Below, in pieces: positions 1 to 7,038 of a stretch of 59,312 nt of DNA. Each line of letters starts with the position of its first letter. The first letter of the stretch is position 1. Source of the stretch: Chitinophagales bacterium (lineage in GTDB: Bacteria; Bacteroidota; Bacteroidia; Chitinophagales; Saprospiraceae); assembly GCA_013298955.1 (NCBI GenBank), contig JAAFJT010000018.1, forward strand, positions 1 to 59,312, given 5' to 3'. Position numbers and translations under genes: made by a program. Under the pieces are notes generated by a model, which was not told where the DNA came from, made no database searches, and was given only the letters and a program-made list of their open reading frames with translations.

Positions 1-2
1 AA

Positions 3-296
3 GTCGCAGGTACGACGGCTGTTGAGGATGGTCAAATCATTGGCATGGGCAACGCTTATGAGCAAACGAAATGTATTTTAAATAAAATTAAAAAAGCCAT
101 TGAAGCATTAGGCGGTGATATTCAACAAGTTACGCGGACGCGTATGTATGTAACGAATATTCAAGATTGGCAGGAAATCGGACGCGCTCATGGGGAAATG
201 TTCGGCGAGATTCGCCCTGCAACAACAATGGTAGAAGTGAAAGGTTTGATTGATAAAGAGATGCTGGTGGAAATAGAGGCAACTGTGGTGCTTTAG
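3..296 (+). CDS. RidA family protein, 5' end outside the window
   Basis: This is the C-terminal three quarters of a RidA/YjgF/YER057c-type protein. Family members hydrolyse reactive enamine or imine intermediates to ketoacids in the cytosol. The reading frame is open from the left edge (VAGTTAVEDGQ) through the ATG at 45, so that ATG is internal and the true start lies upstream. The tail contains the family's typical stretches TRTRMYVTNI and RPATTMVEVKGL, the latter holding the conserved arginine that binds the substrate carboxylate in characterised RidA proteins. The gene ends at a TAG and is followed ten bases later by a strong palindrome at 306-338. Family identity is confident; the exact subfamily and substrate cannot be decided from this fragment. 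Confidence 0.88.
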   Translation, partial: VAGTTAVEDGQIIGMGNAYEQTKCILNKIKKAIEALGGDIQQVTRTRMYVTNIQDWQEIGRAHGEMFGEIRPATTMVEVKGLIDKEMLVEIEATVVL

Positions 297-305
297 ACAC
301 GGCTC

Positions 306-339
306 AAAGTCGTCGAGATTTAAAATCTCGACGACTTTT
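306..339. terminator. Perfect palindrome followed by T-run, likely bidirectional terminator
   Basis: A perfect inverted repeat with 16-bp arms (left arm AAAGTCGTCGAGATTT) around a single central base, followed by TTTT on the plus strand. It sits just after the RidA stop and between that gene and minus-strand sequences. It is one of the palindromes found at every convergent junction in the window. Confidence 0.7.
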
Positions 340-344
340 GCATT

Positions 345-369
345 TAGTGGGAAATAAATTTCCCGACTA
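345..369. repeat. Imperfect palindrome, GGGAAATAAATTTCCC family
   Basis: A short inverted repeat built on GGGAAAT/ATTTCCC with flanking TAGT/ACTA. Related sequences occur at about 18869-18895 and 35818-35878, so this is a dispersed family. It overlaps the region where an effector-associated-domain-like remnant ends. Confidence 0.55.
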
Positions 370-528
370 CTATTCAATTTCCAAACCATCTATCATGCTT
401 ACCAACGAATCATTCAAGCCATTGCGTGCAATCGTTGCTTCTTGGTTGCCAATCACACCTTTATTTTCTTGCGTATTTAAACGATTGAACTGTGCCGATA
501 GTTTTCTTTTTTTTGCAAGATAAAGTTG
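370..528 (-). pseudogene. Remnant resembling the C-terminal part of an effector-associated domain protein
   Basis: Read on the minus strand, this stretch gives about 50 codons without a stop that read like protein: LYLAKKRKLSAQFNRLNTQE, then KGVIGNQEATIARNGLNDSL, ending VSMIDGLEIE at a TAG (bases 370-372). The pattern of a basic/aromatic helix, a short turn with G-[IV]-[IL] and a second helix ending in a hydrophobic pair resembles the small C-terminal effector-associated domains (EAD11-type) found on caspase-like, NACHT and TIR proteins of conflict systems. There is no start codon or upstream domain, so it is a decayed fragment. The family assignment is from memory of the pattern and is tentative; the decay is what the sequence shows. 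Confidence 0.35.
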
Positions 529-532
529 CCGC

Positions 533-778
533 CCGCAGCATATGATGAATTATCACAACTCACGAATGAGGATGAAGCATTGAGAAATGAACGCGTTAAA
601 TACATGATAGAATTATTTCAATTAAAAGCGATTCCTTTACCCCAGCTCATGCAAGAATTGGGCTTAAAACCCATTCAAATTAAATCGTATTGGAATTGTT
701 AATTTGCGTTCTCTATTGAAATTGGCTGGATTACATCCACTACCTTTTTCTAATCCGTTATCAGCGCAGGATGATTAA
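533..778 (+). pseudogene. Degraded plus-strand coding remnants, family not recognised
   Basis: Two protein-like stretches lie in different frames. The first, about 530-702, reads KLPPAAYDELSQLTNEDEAL and continues through RVKYMIELFQLKAIPLPQLM to a TAA after KSYWNC. The second, about 712-778, reads RSLLKLAGLHPLPFSNPLSA and ends QDD at a TAA. Neither has a plausible start. They look like the tail of one or two genes broken by frameshifts or deletions. I do not recognise the family. Together with the fragment at 370-528 they make the 297-877 interval a gene graveyard with no intact gene. Confidence 0.35.
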
Positions 779-877
779 ACAGAAATCCATGACCGTATTT
801 TTAGTAAACGGTGAAAAATTGGACGAGTTTTCACGAAATTTATATCGAACTTCGTGAAAATTCATTCAATTCGTGTC

Positions 878-1996
878 CTATTTGCCTTTCGGCAACGCAT
901 CCACATCAAAACCCAATGCTTTCAATTTTTCCTTACTTAATTCATCTAAATTTTTGATTTCCAATACATTATCTTTGCCTTCTTGATTTTTAACCGTGAT
1001 GATTAATTTTTCCCCATCTGAAGATTTAGTTTTGGCAGTTAGTGCTACTGCTTCTAATGATTTTGATTTTGCCTCTGCTTTTTGCAACGCATCATTCGCT
1101 TTCGTAATATCTTTTTGTGCATCATCCAATTGCTTTTGCAAAACTTTGGAATTATCGGCATTCGATGCGAATATTTTTTTCAAATTTTCCAATTCCGCTT
1201 TGAGCGCGTTCAATTCATTTTCGCGGGCTTTTCGGGCTTCTTCGGCTTTGGCGCGTTCCAAAGCAGTAGCTTGTTCCGCACTGCGCAATTTCAATTCCTC
1301 ATGATTGATTAAATCGTTGCAATTTTGCAATGTTAATAAATGTTCCAAACTCACTAAATCGACCGACACGATATAATCTACTTTAAATTGGTCAGCACTG
1401 CTATACACTTCGCCGCCGAGACAAAAAACCGTTCCTGTCACAATCGCTGATTTTTCATTTTTGCGAAAAGCGCGGGTAAAAACCGTCGTTAATTTGGCAG
1501 AACGCACGTAAAACATTTGTTTTTTGACTTCGGGCGTTACTTTGGTAGATGCTTTACAAATATCCAAATAGGGAATATAATCTTCGGGCAAAAACGCAAC
1601 GCCAATATCCGTAATGACCACTTCATAAACCGAATTTTCCTTCACGGACGCGGACGCAATCGCATACGAACCATTCGCCTTGAAACGATTGTCAATTTTA
1701 GAATTGTAAATCACATCCGAAGTGGAAGCCGTCACAATCGGCGGTTTGCCCTGTTTGACGAAGCGCGTCAAGACACTTGATTTATGTTGAGGGTCAATCA
1801 GGATGAGCGAACCGACTAATTGGTCAATATTATTGACAAATCCAGCCAAACCTTTGATAAAAGTCCGTTCCCGATACGTTGTTGGAAACTCCTCGTTAAC
1901 GGTGACGGTTTCCAACTGCACTTTCCGGGAGCGCAATTGAGCATGACTTGCGGCAATGCTTTGAGTGAATGCGAGGAATAGGATAAATTTTTTCAT
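878..1996 (-). CDS. Secreted coiled-coil protein of unknown function
   Basis: A 372-residue protein I do not recognise. It begins with a signal peptide (MKKFILFLAFTQSIAASHAQ), so it is exported to the periplasm or outer membrane. Residues about 30-230 form a soluble domain rich in beta-type patterns with short hydrophobic strands. Residues about 240-330 are a long, Ala/Lys/Glu-rich coiled coil with abundant heptad leucines. The tail carries GEKLIITVKNQEG, ending in a lysine-rich cap. No catalytic motif is visible. The gene stands alone: a palindrome-bearing 100-bp duplication separates it from the next minus-strand gene. A structural or stress-related envelope role is possible, but nothing in the sequence proves it. 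Confidence 0.75.
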   Translation of the reverse strand: MKKFILFLAFTQSIAASHAQLRSRKVQLETVTVNEEFPTTYRERTFIKGLAGFVNNIDQLVGSLILIDPQHKSSVLTRFVKQGKPPIVTASTSDVIYNSKIDNRFKANGSYAIASASVKENSVYEVVITDIGVAFLPEDYIPYLDICKASTKVTPEVKKQMFYVRSAKLTTVFTRAFRKNEKSAIVTGTVFCLGGEVYSSADQFKVDYIVSVDLVSLEHLLTLQNCNDLINHEELKLRSAEQATALERAKAEEARKARENELNALKAELENLKKIFASNADNSKVLQKQLDDAQKDITKANDALQKAEAKSKSLEAVALTAKTKSSDGEKLIITVKNQEGKDNVLEIKNLDELSKEKLKALGFDVDALPKGK

Positions 1997-2097
1997 GCTA
2001 TGTTAAACGCTTTTATCCAATCTTTTATGCTAAAATAAGGTTTTAAAAGTATAAATTGGAAAACGGATAAGTAATTCAATTGAAAGAACCTATCCAA

Positions 2098-2129
2098 AAG
2101 GTCGGCGAGGTTGCAACCTCGCCGACCTT
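2098..2129. terminator. Perfect palindrome, GTCGGCGAGGTT family, copy 1
   Basis: A 32-bp perfect palindrome (left arm AAGGTCGGCGAGGTTG). It lies in the unit of the tandem duplication that is nearer to the coiled-coil gene. It probably folds into a near loop-less hairpin in RNA and may end transcription from either side. Confidence 0.6.
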
Positions 2130-2197
2130 GATTCGATACCAATCAGTTGATTATCAATGAATTCCATTAAGTAATTCAATTGAAAGAACCTATCCAA

Positions 2198-2229
2198 AAG
2201 GTCGGCGAGGTTGCAACCTCGCCGACCTT
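2198..2229. terminator. Perfect palindrome, GTCGGCGAGGTT family, copy 2
   Basis: Identical to the palindrome at 2098-2129. It lies 24 bases downstream of the stop codon of the small membrane-protein gene (minus strand), where a transcription terminator would be expected. Confidence 0.6.
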
Positions 2230-2253
2230 GATTCGATACCAATCGGTTGATTA

Positions 2254-2418
2254 TCAAAGCCAATCCATCGCTTGTACGAAGTACGTGCAGACAAACGGCA
2301 AAACGACCCAAAACCATTCTGGGCGGGTGCATAATAAACCAATCATGACGGCTAATGAAATGCCGAATAGCATCCAATAGCGATTGCCCGCAGGTGCATC
2401 TGTATTTTTAACACTCAT
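2254..2418 (-). CDS. Small two-helix membrane protein, 54 residues
   Basis: A short open frame from ATG at 2418 to TGA at 2254-2256. The protein starts MSVKNTDAPAGNRYWMLFGI, a short polar head, and then has two hydrophobic helices (about residues 15-31 and 35-50) separated by CTRPEW. It ends at MDWL. The composition, the aromatic residues at the helix ends and the loop proline are typical of a genuine small inner-membrane protein rather than a chance frame. A run of Ts and As precedes the start. It lies between tRNA-Asp and the coiled-coil gene, all on the minus strand. Function is unknown, and no family can be named with confidence. Confidence 0.65.
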   Translation of the reverse strand: MSVKNTDAPAGNRYWMLFGISLAVMIGLLCTRPEWFWVVLPFVCTYFVQAMDWL

Positions 2419-2586
2419 TTTTTTTAAAATTTTTTAAAAGGTAAAAAATATTACTGAAAATCTGCAACAAAGGTAGGCTTTTTTGTAAAAAGGAGAAAAG
2501 AAGTCGGTGAATTTTTGTTTTTATTTAGAAAGGTTCTAAAAACAGAAAAGCGCAAAACATTGTTTTTCAATGAATTGCGCTTTAAG

Positions 2587-2660
2587 CGGTCCGGACGGGG
2601 CTCGAACCCGCGACTCCATGCGTGACAGGCATGTACTCTAACCAACTGAGCTACCAGACC
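2587..2660 (-). tRNA. tRNA-Asp (GTC)
   Basis: The minus strand folds into a standard cloverleaf. The acceptor is GGTCTGG paired with CCGGACC with one G-T pair, the D-loop region is AGCTCAGTTGGTTAGAGT, the anticodon loop CTGTCAC has GTC at 2624-2626, and the T-arm has GGGTTCGAGCCCC. The discriminator is G at 2587. CCA is not encoded. GTC decodes aspartate codons GAC and GAU. Confidence 0.95.
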
Positions 2661-2790
2661 TTTTTCTTACATTTTATTTGCTATTGCTTCCAATTGCGAT
2701 GCAAAGGTAATATGCTTTTTAATACTGTGCAAGTTTTTTTTGCTTTTTTTTTAAAAAAAAATAATTTTTTTTTTGTCTGCATAAAAATAG

Positions 2791-2798
2791 TACTTTTG
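2791..2798 (+). promoter_or_regulatory. TAnnTTTG promoter box for accA-thyA
   Basis: TACTTTTG matches the -7 element of the Bacteroidota primary sigma factor. It lies 75 bases upstream of the preferred accA start, in an A/T-homopolymer-rich stretch, and is downstream of the divergent tRNA gene. Confidence 0.6.
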
Positions 2799-2873
2799 TA
2801 CTCGAAAAAAGGAGCTATTGGAATATAGTTTTTTTAAAAATTGAGTCACTTTTGCATAAAACCTTTACCCATA

Positions 2874-3845
2874 ATGGTCTTTTTGGAGTTTGAAAAACCG
2901 TTGGAAGTGCTGTACGAGCAGTTGGATAAACTAAAACAGATTTCCGAACAAGGCGATATTGATGTCACGGCTTCCATCACCGATTTGGAAACGAAAATTA
3001 AAAATAAACTGAAAGATATTTATGATAATCTTTCGGGTTGGGAAAAAGTCCAATTGTCGCGGCATCCGGAACGACCTTACACGTTGTTTTATGTGCAACA
3101 AATGTGTAAAAAATTCATCGAATTACATGGCGACCGTCATTTTTCCGATGATAAGGCGATTGTCGGCGGCATGGCGGATTTGGATGGTCAAACGTTGATG
3201 ATGATTGGGCATCAAAAAGGCATTAATACGAAGATGCGCCAATATCGCAATTTTGGGATGGCGAATCCCGAAGGGTATCGAAAAGCCTTGCGGCTGATGA
3301 AAACGGCGGAACGGTTTAATATTCCTGTGGTTTGTTTGATTGATACGCCGGGTGCAAACCCTGGTTTGGAAGGCGAAGAACGCGGTCAAGCAGAGGCGAT
3401 TGCGCGTAACTTATTTGAAATGGCTCAATTACGTGTGCCGATTATTTGTATTGTCATTGGCGAAGGTGCGTCAGGCGGAGCGATTGGGATTGGTTTGGGC
3501 GACCGCGTGTATATGATGGAAAATACTTGGTATTCGGTGATTTCGCCCGAATCCTGTTCGTCGATTCTTTGGCATTCTTGGGATTACAAGGAGCAGGCGG
3601 CAGAAGCCCTCAAATTAACCGCAGAACATATGTATTCTTTTGGGTTGATTGATGGGATTATTCGGGAGCCACTGGGCGGCGCACATACCGCGCCCGAAGC
3701 GATGGCGGCAACGTTGAAAGCGCAAATCAAACGCGCTTTGGCAGAATTAAAACATTTAGACCCCGATGAACGCATCGAATTGCGCATTAATAAATATTGT
3801 CGCATGGGTACTTTTGAAGATACGGGTAAAATCGAACATACATGA
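2874..3845 (+). CDS. accA: Acetyl-CoA carboxylase, carboxyltransferase subunit alpha
   Basis: AccA pairs with AccD to move the carboxyl group from biotin carrier protein to acetyl-CoA, giving malonyl-CoA, the first committed step of fatty acid synthesis. I chose the ATG at 2874 ([13 protein letters not shown]), which matches the family N-terminus. An earlier TTG at 2841 would add 11 non-conserved residues. The 323-residue product carries [12 protein letters not shown], the crotonase-fold stretch [36 protein letters not shown] (the oxyanion-hole glycines) and [12 protein letters not shown]. This is the full family length. Its stop overlaps the thyA start in an ATGA, which couples translation of the two genes. 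There is no accD in view. Confidence 0.96.
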   Translation: MVFLEFEKPLEVLYEQLDKLKQISEQGDIDVTASITDLETKIKNKLKDIYDNLSGWEKVQLSRHPERPYTLFYVQQMCKKFIELHGDRHFSDDKAIVGGMADLDGQTLMMIGHQKGINTKMRQYRNFGMANPEGYRKALRLMKTAERFNIPVVCLIDTPGANPGLEGEERGQAEAIARNLFEMAQLRVPIICIVIGEGASGGAIGIGLGDRVYMMENTWYSVISPESCSSILWHSWDYKEQAAEALKLTAEHMYSFGLIDGIIREPLGGAHTAPEAMAATLKAQIKRALAELKHLDPDERIELRINKYCRMGTFEDTGKIEHT

Positions 3846-4636
3846 AAATATACCATGATTTATTGCGCCACATTCAAGCAAATGGGGTGAAAAAAGAAGA
3901 CCGAACGGGTACTGGCACTATCAGTACCTTTGGTTACATGATGCGTTTTGATTTGTCAAAAGGCTTTCCGCTATTGACAACCAAACAGTTACATCTTAAA
4001 TCCATTATACATGAGTTGTTATGGTTTTTAAAAGGCGACACCAATATTGCCTACCTCAAACAACATAAAGTGCGGATTTGGGATGAATGGGCAGATGCAA
4101 AAGGCGATTTAGGACCCATCTATGGCAAACAATGGCGCAGTTGGGCAACGCAAAATGGGGAAACCATTGACCAAATCACAGAAGCCATTCAAACGATTCG
4201 GCAAAATCCTACGTCTCGGCGTATTATTGTCAATGCTTGGAATGTAGGCGATTTAAAACAAATGGCGTTGACTCCATGCCACTGTTTGTTTCAATTTTAC
4301 GTGAGTGAAGGCAAATTATCGTGTTTATTGTATCAACGCTCTGCGGATGCGTTTTTGGGCGTGCCGTTCAATATTGCCTCTTATGCGTTGTTGACGATGA
4401 TGATAGCGCAAGTTTGCGATTTAGAAGTGGGTGAATTTATTCATACGTTTGGCGATTTGCACCTTTATTTGAATCATTTGGAGCAAGCCGAATTGCAATT
4501 AACTCGGATACCGAAAGATTTGCCCCAAATGATACTCAATCCTGCGGTTAAAAATATTTTTGATTTCAAATATGACGATTTTAATTTGAAAAATTATGAC
4601 CCACATCCTGCTATCAAAGCGGCTGTATCAGTGTAA
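3842..4636 (+). CDS. thyA: Thymidylate synthase
   Basis: ThyA methylates dUMP to dTMP using methylenetetrahydrofolate in the cytosol. The protein has 264 residues, the same length as the Escherichia coli enzyme. The catalytic cysteine is C146 in [12 protein letters not shown], followed by the dUMP-binding [17 protein letters not shown] and the [12 protein letters not shown] segment. [11 protein letters not shown] near residue 18-29 is the phosphate-binding loop. The start ATG overlaps the accA stop by four bases. No dihydrofolate reductase gene follows, although ThyA creates dihydrofolate and folA is a frequent neighbour elsewhere. Confidence 0.97.
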   Translation: MKIYHDLLRHIQANGVKKEDRTGTGTISTFGYMMRFDLSKGFPLLTTKQLHLKSIIHELLWFLKGDTNIAYLKQHKVRIWDEWADAKGDLGPIYGKQWRSWATQNGETIDQITEAIQTIRQNPTSRRIIVNAWNVGDLKQMALTPCHCLFQFYVSEGKLSCLLYQRSADAFLGVPFNIASYALLTMMIAQVCDLEVGEFIHTFGDLHLYLNHLEQAELQLTRIPKDLPQMILNPAVKNIFDFKYDDFNLKNYDPHPAIKAAVSV

Positions 4637-4793
4637 AACGAAGCTGCTTTTGTGCATTTTGAAGCATTTTTGTAATATTTTTAAAAAAAATTTATAATTT
4701 GCTAAAAGCGCATAAAGATTTGATTTTGAATAAATTGCAAGTTTGCAAAAAAAATATGTTATAATGGTTTAGCGATTTTTTTGAAAAAAAGTA

Positions 4794-4822
4794 TTGTGGT
4801 TACAAACAAACTGCTACATTTG
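4794..4822 (+). promoter_or_regulatory. Promoter of the PUR-domain gene (TTG-N18-TACATTTG)
   Basis: TTG at 4794-4796 and TACATTTG at 4815-4822 are separated by 18 bases, as in the -33/-7 architecture of Bacteroidota. The rest of the 4637-4864 gap is A/T-rich with no other recognised element. Confidence 0.65.
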
Positions 4823-4864
4823 TTCTGTCATTGAAAAATTTTCGTTCATCAAAATGTTGTTCCG

Positions 4865-5314
4865 GTGAGTAACGAGAGAGATTCCAAACGCTTTGAAAGC
4901 GTCTATTCAAAGAAAATGCGTGCGGGCAAACGGAGAACCTATTTTTTCGACGTTCGCAGAACGAAAGGAGAGGATTATTACCTGACTTTAACGGAAAGTA
5001 CCAAAAATTTTAACGGCGGGTATGAGCGTCACAAAATTTTCTTGTATAAAGAGGATTTCAATCGTTTTATTCAATCGTTGGAGGAAACAATCCATCACAT
5101 CAAAACCGAACTGATGCCTCAGTACGATTATGATGAGTTTGCGCGCCGTCAAGAGGAGTTTGAAGCGCGAAACGGGGCAGAAGAAGACCGTGAACGCCCT
5201 GTTATGGATGGGACGGAGGGATTGCCGAATCCTAACATTGGGACGGTTACGCCTGTCGCTGCTACGGTAAAAGCATCTAAACCTTTGGAGGAGGAGGATG
5301 ATATGAGCTGGTAA
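4865..5314 (+). CDS. DUF3276 family PUR-domain nucleic-acid-binding protein
   Basis: A 149-residue cytosolic protein of the DUF3276 family, whose fold is the PUR-alpha-like single-stranded nucleic-acid-binding domain. The domain fills residues about 10-90: VYSKKMRAGKRRTYFFDVRR, then YYLTLTESTKNF, HKIFLYKEDFNRF and a helix ending KTELMPQYD. The last 50 residues are acidic and low-complexity. The start is a GTG at 4865. The ATG just upstream runs into a stop, and the next ATG would cut off conserved residues. It has its own promoter and an intrinsic terminator at 5359-5391, so it is probably monocistronic. Spirochaete relatives act as DNA- and RNA-binding regulators; a similar role here is inferred. 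Confidence 0.9.
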   Translation: MSNERDSKRFESVYSKKMRAGKRRTYFFDVRRTKGEDYYLTLTESTKNFNGGYERHKIFLYKEDFNRFIQSLEETIHHIKTELMPQYDYDEFARRQEEFEARNGAEEDRERPVMDGTEGLPNPNIGTVTPVAATVKASKPLEEEDDMSW

Positions 5315-5358
5315 TAAGGTTTTTTTTACAAAAAAATGTTATTTCATAGTTGTATTTT

Positions 5359-5391
5359 AAAGCGAAGTCCCAAACGGATTTCGCTTTTTTT
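5359..5391 (+). terminator. Intrinsic terminator of the PUR-domain gene
   Basis: AAAGCGAA pairs with TTCGCTTT across a 13-base loop, followed by a run of Ts. It lies 45 bases after the TAA at 5312-5314. Confidence 0.8.
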
Positions 5392-5537
5392 GAAATAGGA
5401 TGGTTATGATTTCAAAGATTGGAAAGATTTTTTCAGTTCAAGTTTCAAAATTGACGAAAGTTTAGTTTACCAACTGATGTAGGACACTCATGTTACGCAG
5501 TGCTTTTCGAGGGCAAAATATTGTTCTGTAAAAAGGG

Positions 5538-5572
5538 TATGTTTCGGAAACCTTGAAGGTTTCCGAAACATA
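5538..5572. terminator. Perfect palindrome, GTTTCGGAAACC family
   Basis: A 35-base perfect palindrome (left arm TATGTTTCGGAAACCTT) around a central G at 5555, between two convergent genes. A near-copy lies at 11476-11510. It is probably a bidirectional terminator. Confidence 0.65.
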
Positions 5573-5578
5573 TTCACT

Positions 5579-5652
5579 CATGATTTCAAAGATTGGAAAG
5601 GTGTTTCCGATTGAAAAACTCAAAAAAATCCTTCCAATCCTTGAAATCATAA
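5579..5652. repeat. Inverted repeat TGATTTCAAAGATTGGAAAG
   Basis: The arm TGATTTCAAAGATTGGAAAG at 5580 faces CTTCCAATCCTTGAAATCA near 5633-5651 across about 34 bases. A direct copy of the left arm also lies at 5406-5425. The whole 5392-5662 interval contains no gene I can support. Confidence 0.6.
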
Positions 5653-5662
5653 GCATCCTATT

Positions 5663-6859
5663 TCAAAAATGCTTCATTAACGTTTTAAGGTTTAATAAAC
5701 GCTCTTTTATGCCAAAACTATCTAATCGTGCGCGGGTGTTTTGGGCAAAAGTGTGCATTTTAATCCTTTCAGATAACGACATATTTAAAATATTTTGAAT
5801 CGTATCTTGATAGGCACTAATCGGTATGGCAAAATAATTGCCTTTCGCACCAGTCGGCGTGTATCGCAAAACGGGCAAATAACGATAATCAATAATATTC
5901 GTTTTGCCGCGAGCCTTTTTGACATCCACTTCAAACAAAATACCGCCTTCTGTATTTTCATAAGGCTGCGCCGAAATGAAATTGCCCAAAGAATACGCGG
6001 TCAATTGCGGTTTTGATTTTTCATAAATCATTTTAATCGGTTGCACGACATGTGGATGCGAACCCACCACCATATCCGCGCCCGCCCGATGCAGCAACTT
6101 TGATAAAACTTCTTGTTCCTCATTTTCATGCAACTGATATTCAACGCCCCAATGCACAAAAGCAATGATAAAATCAGGATTCATTTTTTTCGCCAACGTT
6201 ATATCTCGTTGAAAATCAGCGATTTCTAAACGATTGACTAAGGCAGGTTGAGGCGTTTTGATACCATTTGTGTGCAAAGTGTAATTCACTAAGGCAAATT
6301 TTATCCCTTTTTTGTAAAAAATAAATGGATAATAAATGCGCTTACTGAACGAATCGGCAAAAGTTCCTGTGTGCAAAAGGTGATTTTTGTCCAATGTTTC
6401 CAACGTATGCGTGATGCCTTCTAATCCGCCATCATTAGAATGGTTGTTTGCCGTCACCAAAATATCAAAACCGGCGTGTGCAAGCGCGGCGGCAAAAGTG
6501 TCAGGACTGCGAAAATTGGGATAACCTGTGTACGGCGGATGTCCGGGCATCGTAAATTCTAAATTGCCCAATGCTACATCGGCTCGTTCCAAAACAGGAC
6601 GCATGTATTGAAAACACGATTCAAAATCATATCGGTCAGGAGCGATTTCAGCAGACTCAATTTGCAATAATTGACTCATAATATCGCCCGCAAATATCAA
6701 TTTGACCGTTGCAGAATCGTCCTCCGCAACAGGATCTTTCACAAAAACAGGTTTTTCGAGCGTTTTTGCAACAAATGGTTTTGTAAGAGGGCTGTTAATA
6801 AGTTGTCCGCCCGAGAGAAACAACGGGAGAATGCCCGATAAAAAAAGGTAACGAAGCAT
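5663..6859 (-). CDS. CapA-family (PgsA-like) metallophosphatase-fold protein
   Basis: A 398-residue CapA-domain protein. The family is named after capsule and poly-gamma-glutamate synthesis genes but also includes many orphan phosphoesterase-fold proteins. The N-terminus is hydrophobic (MLRYLFLSGILPLFLSGGQL), suggesting export or membrane anchoring. Family motifs follow in order: KLIFAGDIMSQ near residue 55, GNLEFTMPG, TANNHSNDGG, a long central part, and MVVGSHPHVVQPI with YSLGNFISAQ. These histidines, aspartates and asparagines match the metal-binding positions of the calcineurin-like fold. No pgsB or pgsC neighbour is present, so a role in polyglutamate synthesis is not supported here. The gene is isolated between a convergent and a divergent neighbour. 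Confidence 0.85.
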   Translation of the reverse strand: MLRYLFLSGILPLFLSGGQLINSPLTKPFVAKTLEKPVFVKDPVAEDDSATVKLIFAGDIMSQLLQIESAEIAPDRYDFESCFQYMRPVLERADVALGNLEFTMPGHPPYTGYPNFRSPDTFAAALAHAGFDILVTANNHSNDGGLEGITHTLETLDKNHLLHTGTFADSFSKRIYYPFIFYKKGIKFALVNYTLHTNGIKTPQPALVNRLEIADFQRDITLAKKMNPDFIIAFVHWGVEYQLHENEEQEVLSKLLHRAGADMVVGSHPHVVQPIKMIYEKSKPQLTAYSLGNFISAQPYENTEGGILFEVDVKKARGKTNIIDYRYLPVLRYTPTGAKGNYFAIPISAYQDTIQNILNMSLSERIKMHTFAQNTRARLDSFGIKERLLNLKTLMKHF

Positions 6860-7001
6860 GTGGTAATTGCAATTTTCACTGTAAACGGTATGTTGGTCTC
6901 ATTAGGTTCTTTCAAGCGTGTTTTTGAACAGAACTTTGCGCAAATTAACTAAAAAATACTTACAATGGGTGATTTTTAGGCTCAAAAAAGCGCATTTTTG
7001 T

Positions 7002-7009
7002 TATTTTTG
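7002..7009 (+). promoter_or_regulatory. TAnnTTTG promoter box for the moeB-rhodanese gene
   Basis: TATTTTTG lies 29 bases upstream of the ATG at 7039, in the divergent gap with the CapA-like gene. No clear -33 TTG at the usual distance is seen. Confidence 0.5.
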
Positions 7010-7038
7010 CAAAAATTATTCACTATTCAGTCTTCGTT

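Larger units (their letters stand above)
2069..2256. repeat. 100-bp tandem duplication carrying a perfect palindrome
   Basis: Bases 2069-2156 repeat at 2169-2256 with a period of exactly 100 and one mismatch seen (2145 versus 2245). Each unit contains the perfect palindrome described separately. The right-hand copy ends on the TGA of the small membrane-protein gene, so the duplicated unit is the 3' flank of that gene including its stop codon. Confidence 0.9.

Noticed and set aside
45-296. ATG at 45 as the start of the RidA protein
   Set aside because: The frame is open from the left edge with family-like residues before it, so the gene is cut by the window border.
338-523. 61-residue plus-strand frame
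   Set aside because: It is the opposite strand of the effector-associated-domain-like remnant and has no independent support.
2841-2873. TTG start of accA at 2841
   Set aside because: The 11 extra residues ([10 protein letters not shown]) do not match the family; the ATG at 2874 gives the typical N-terminus.
5462-5656. 64-residue minus-strand frame
   Set aside because: It consists mainly of the two inverted repeats translated, with no family-like pattern.
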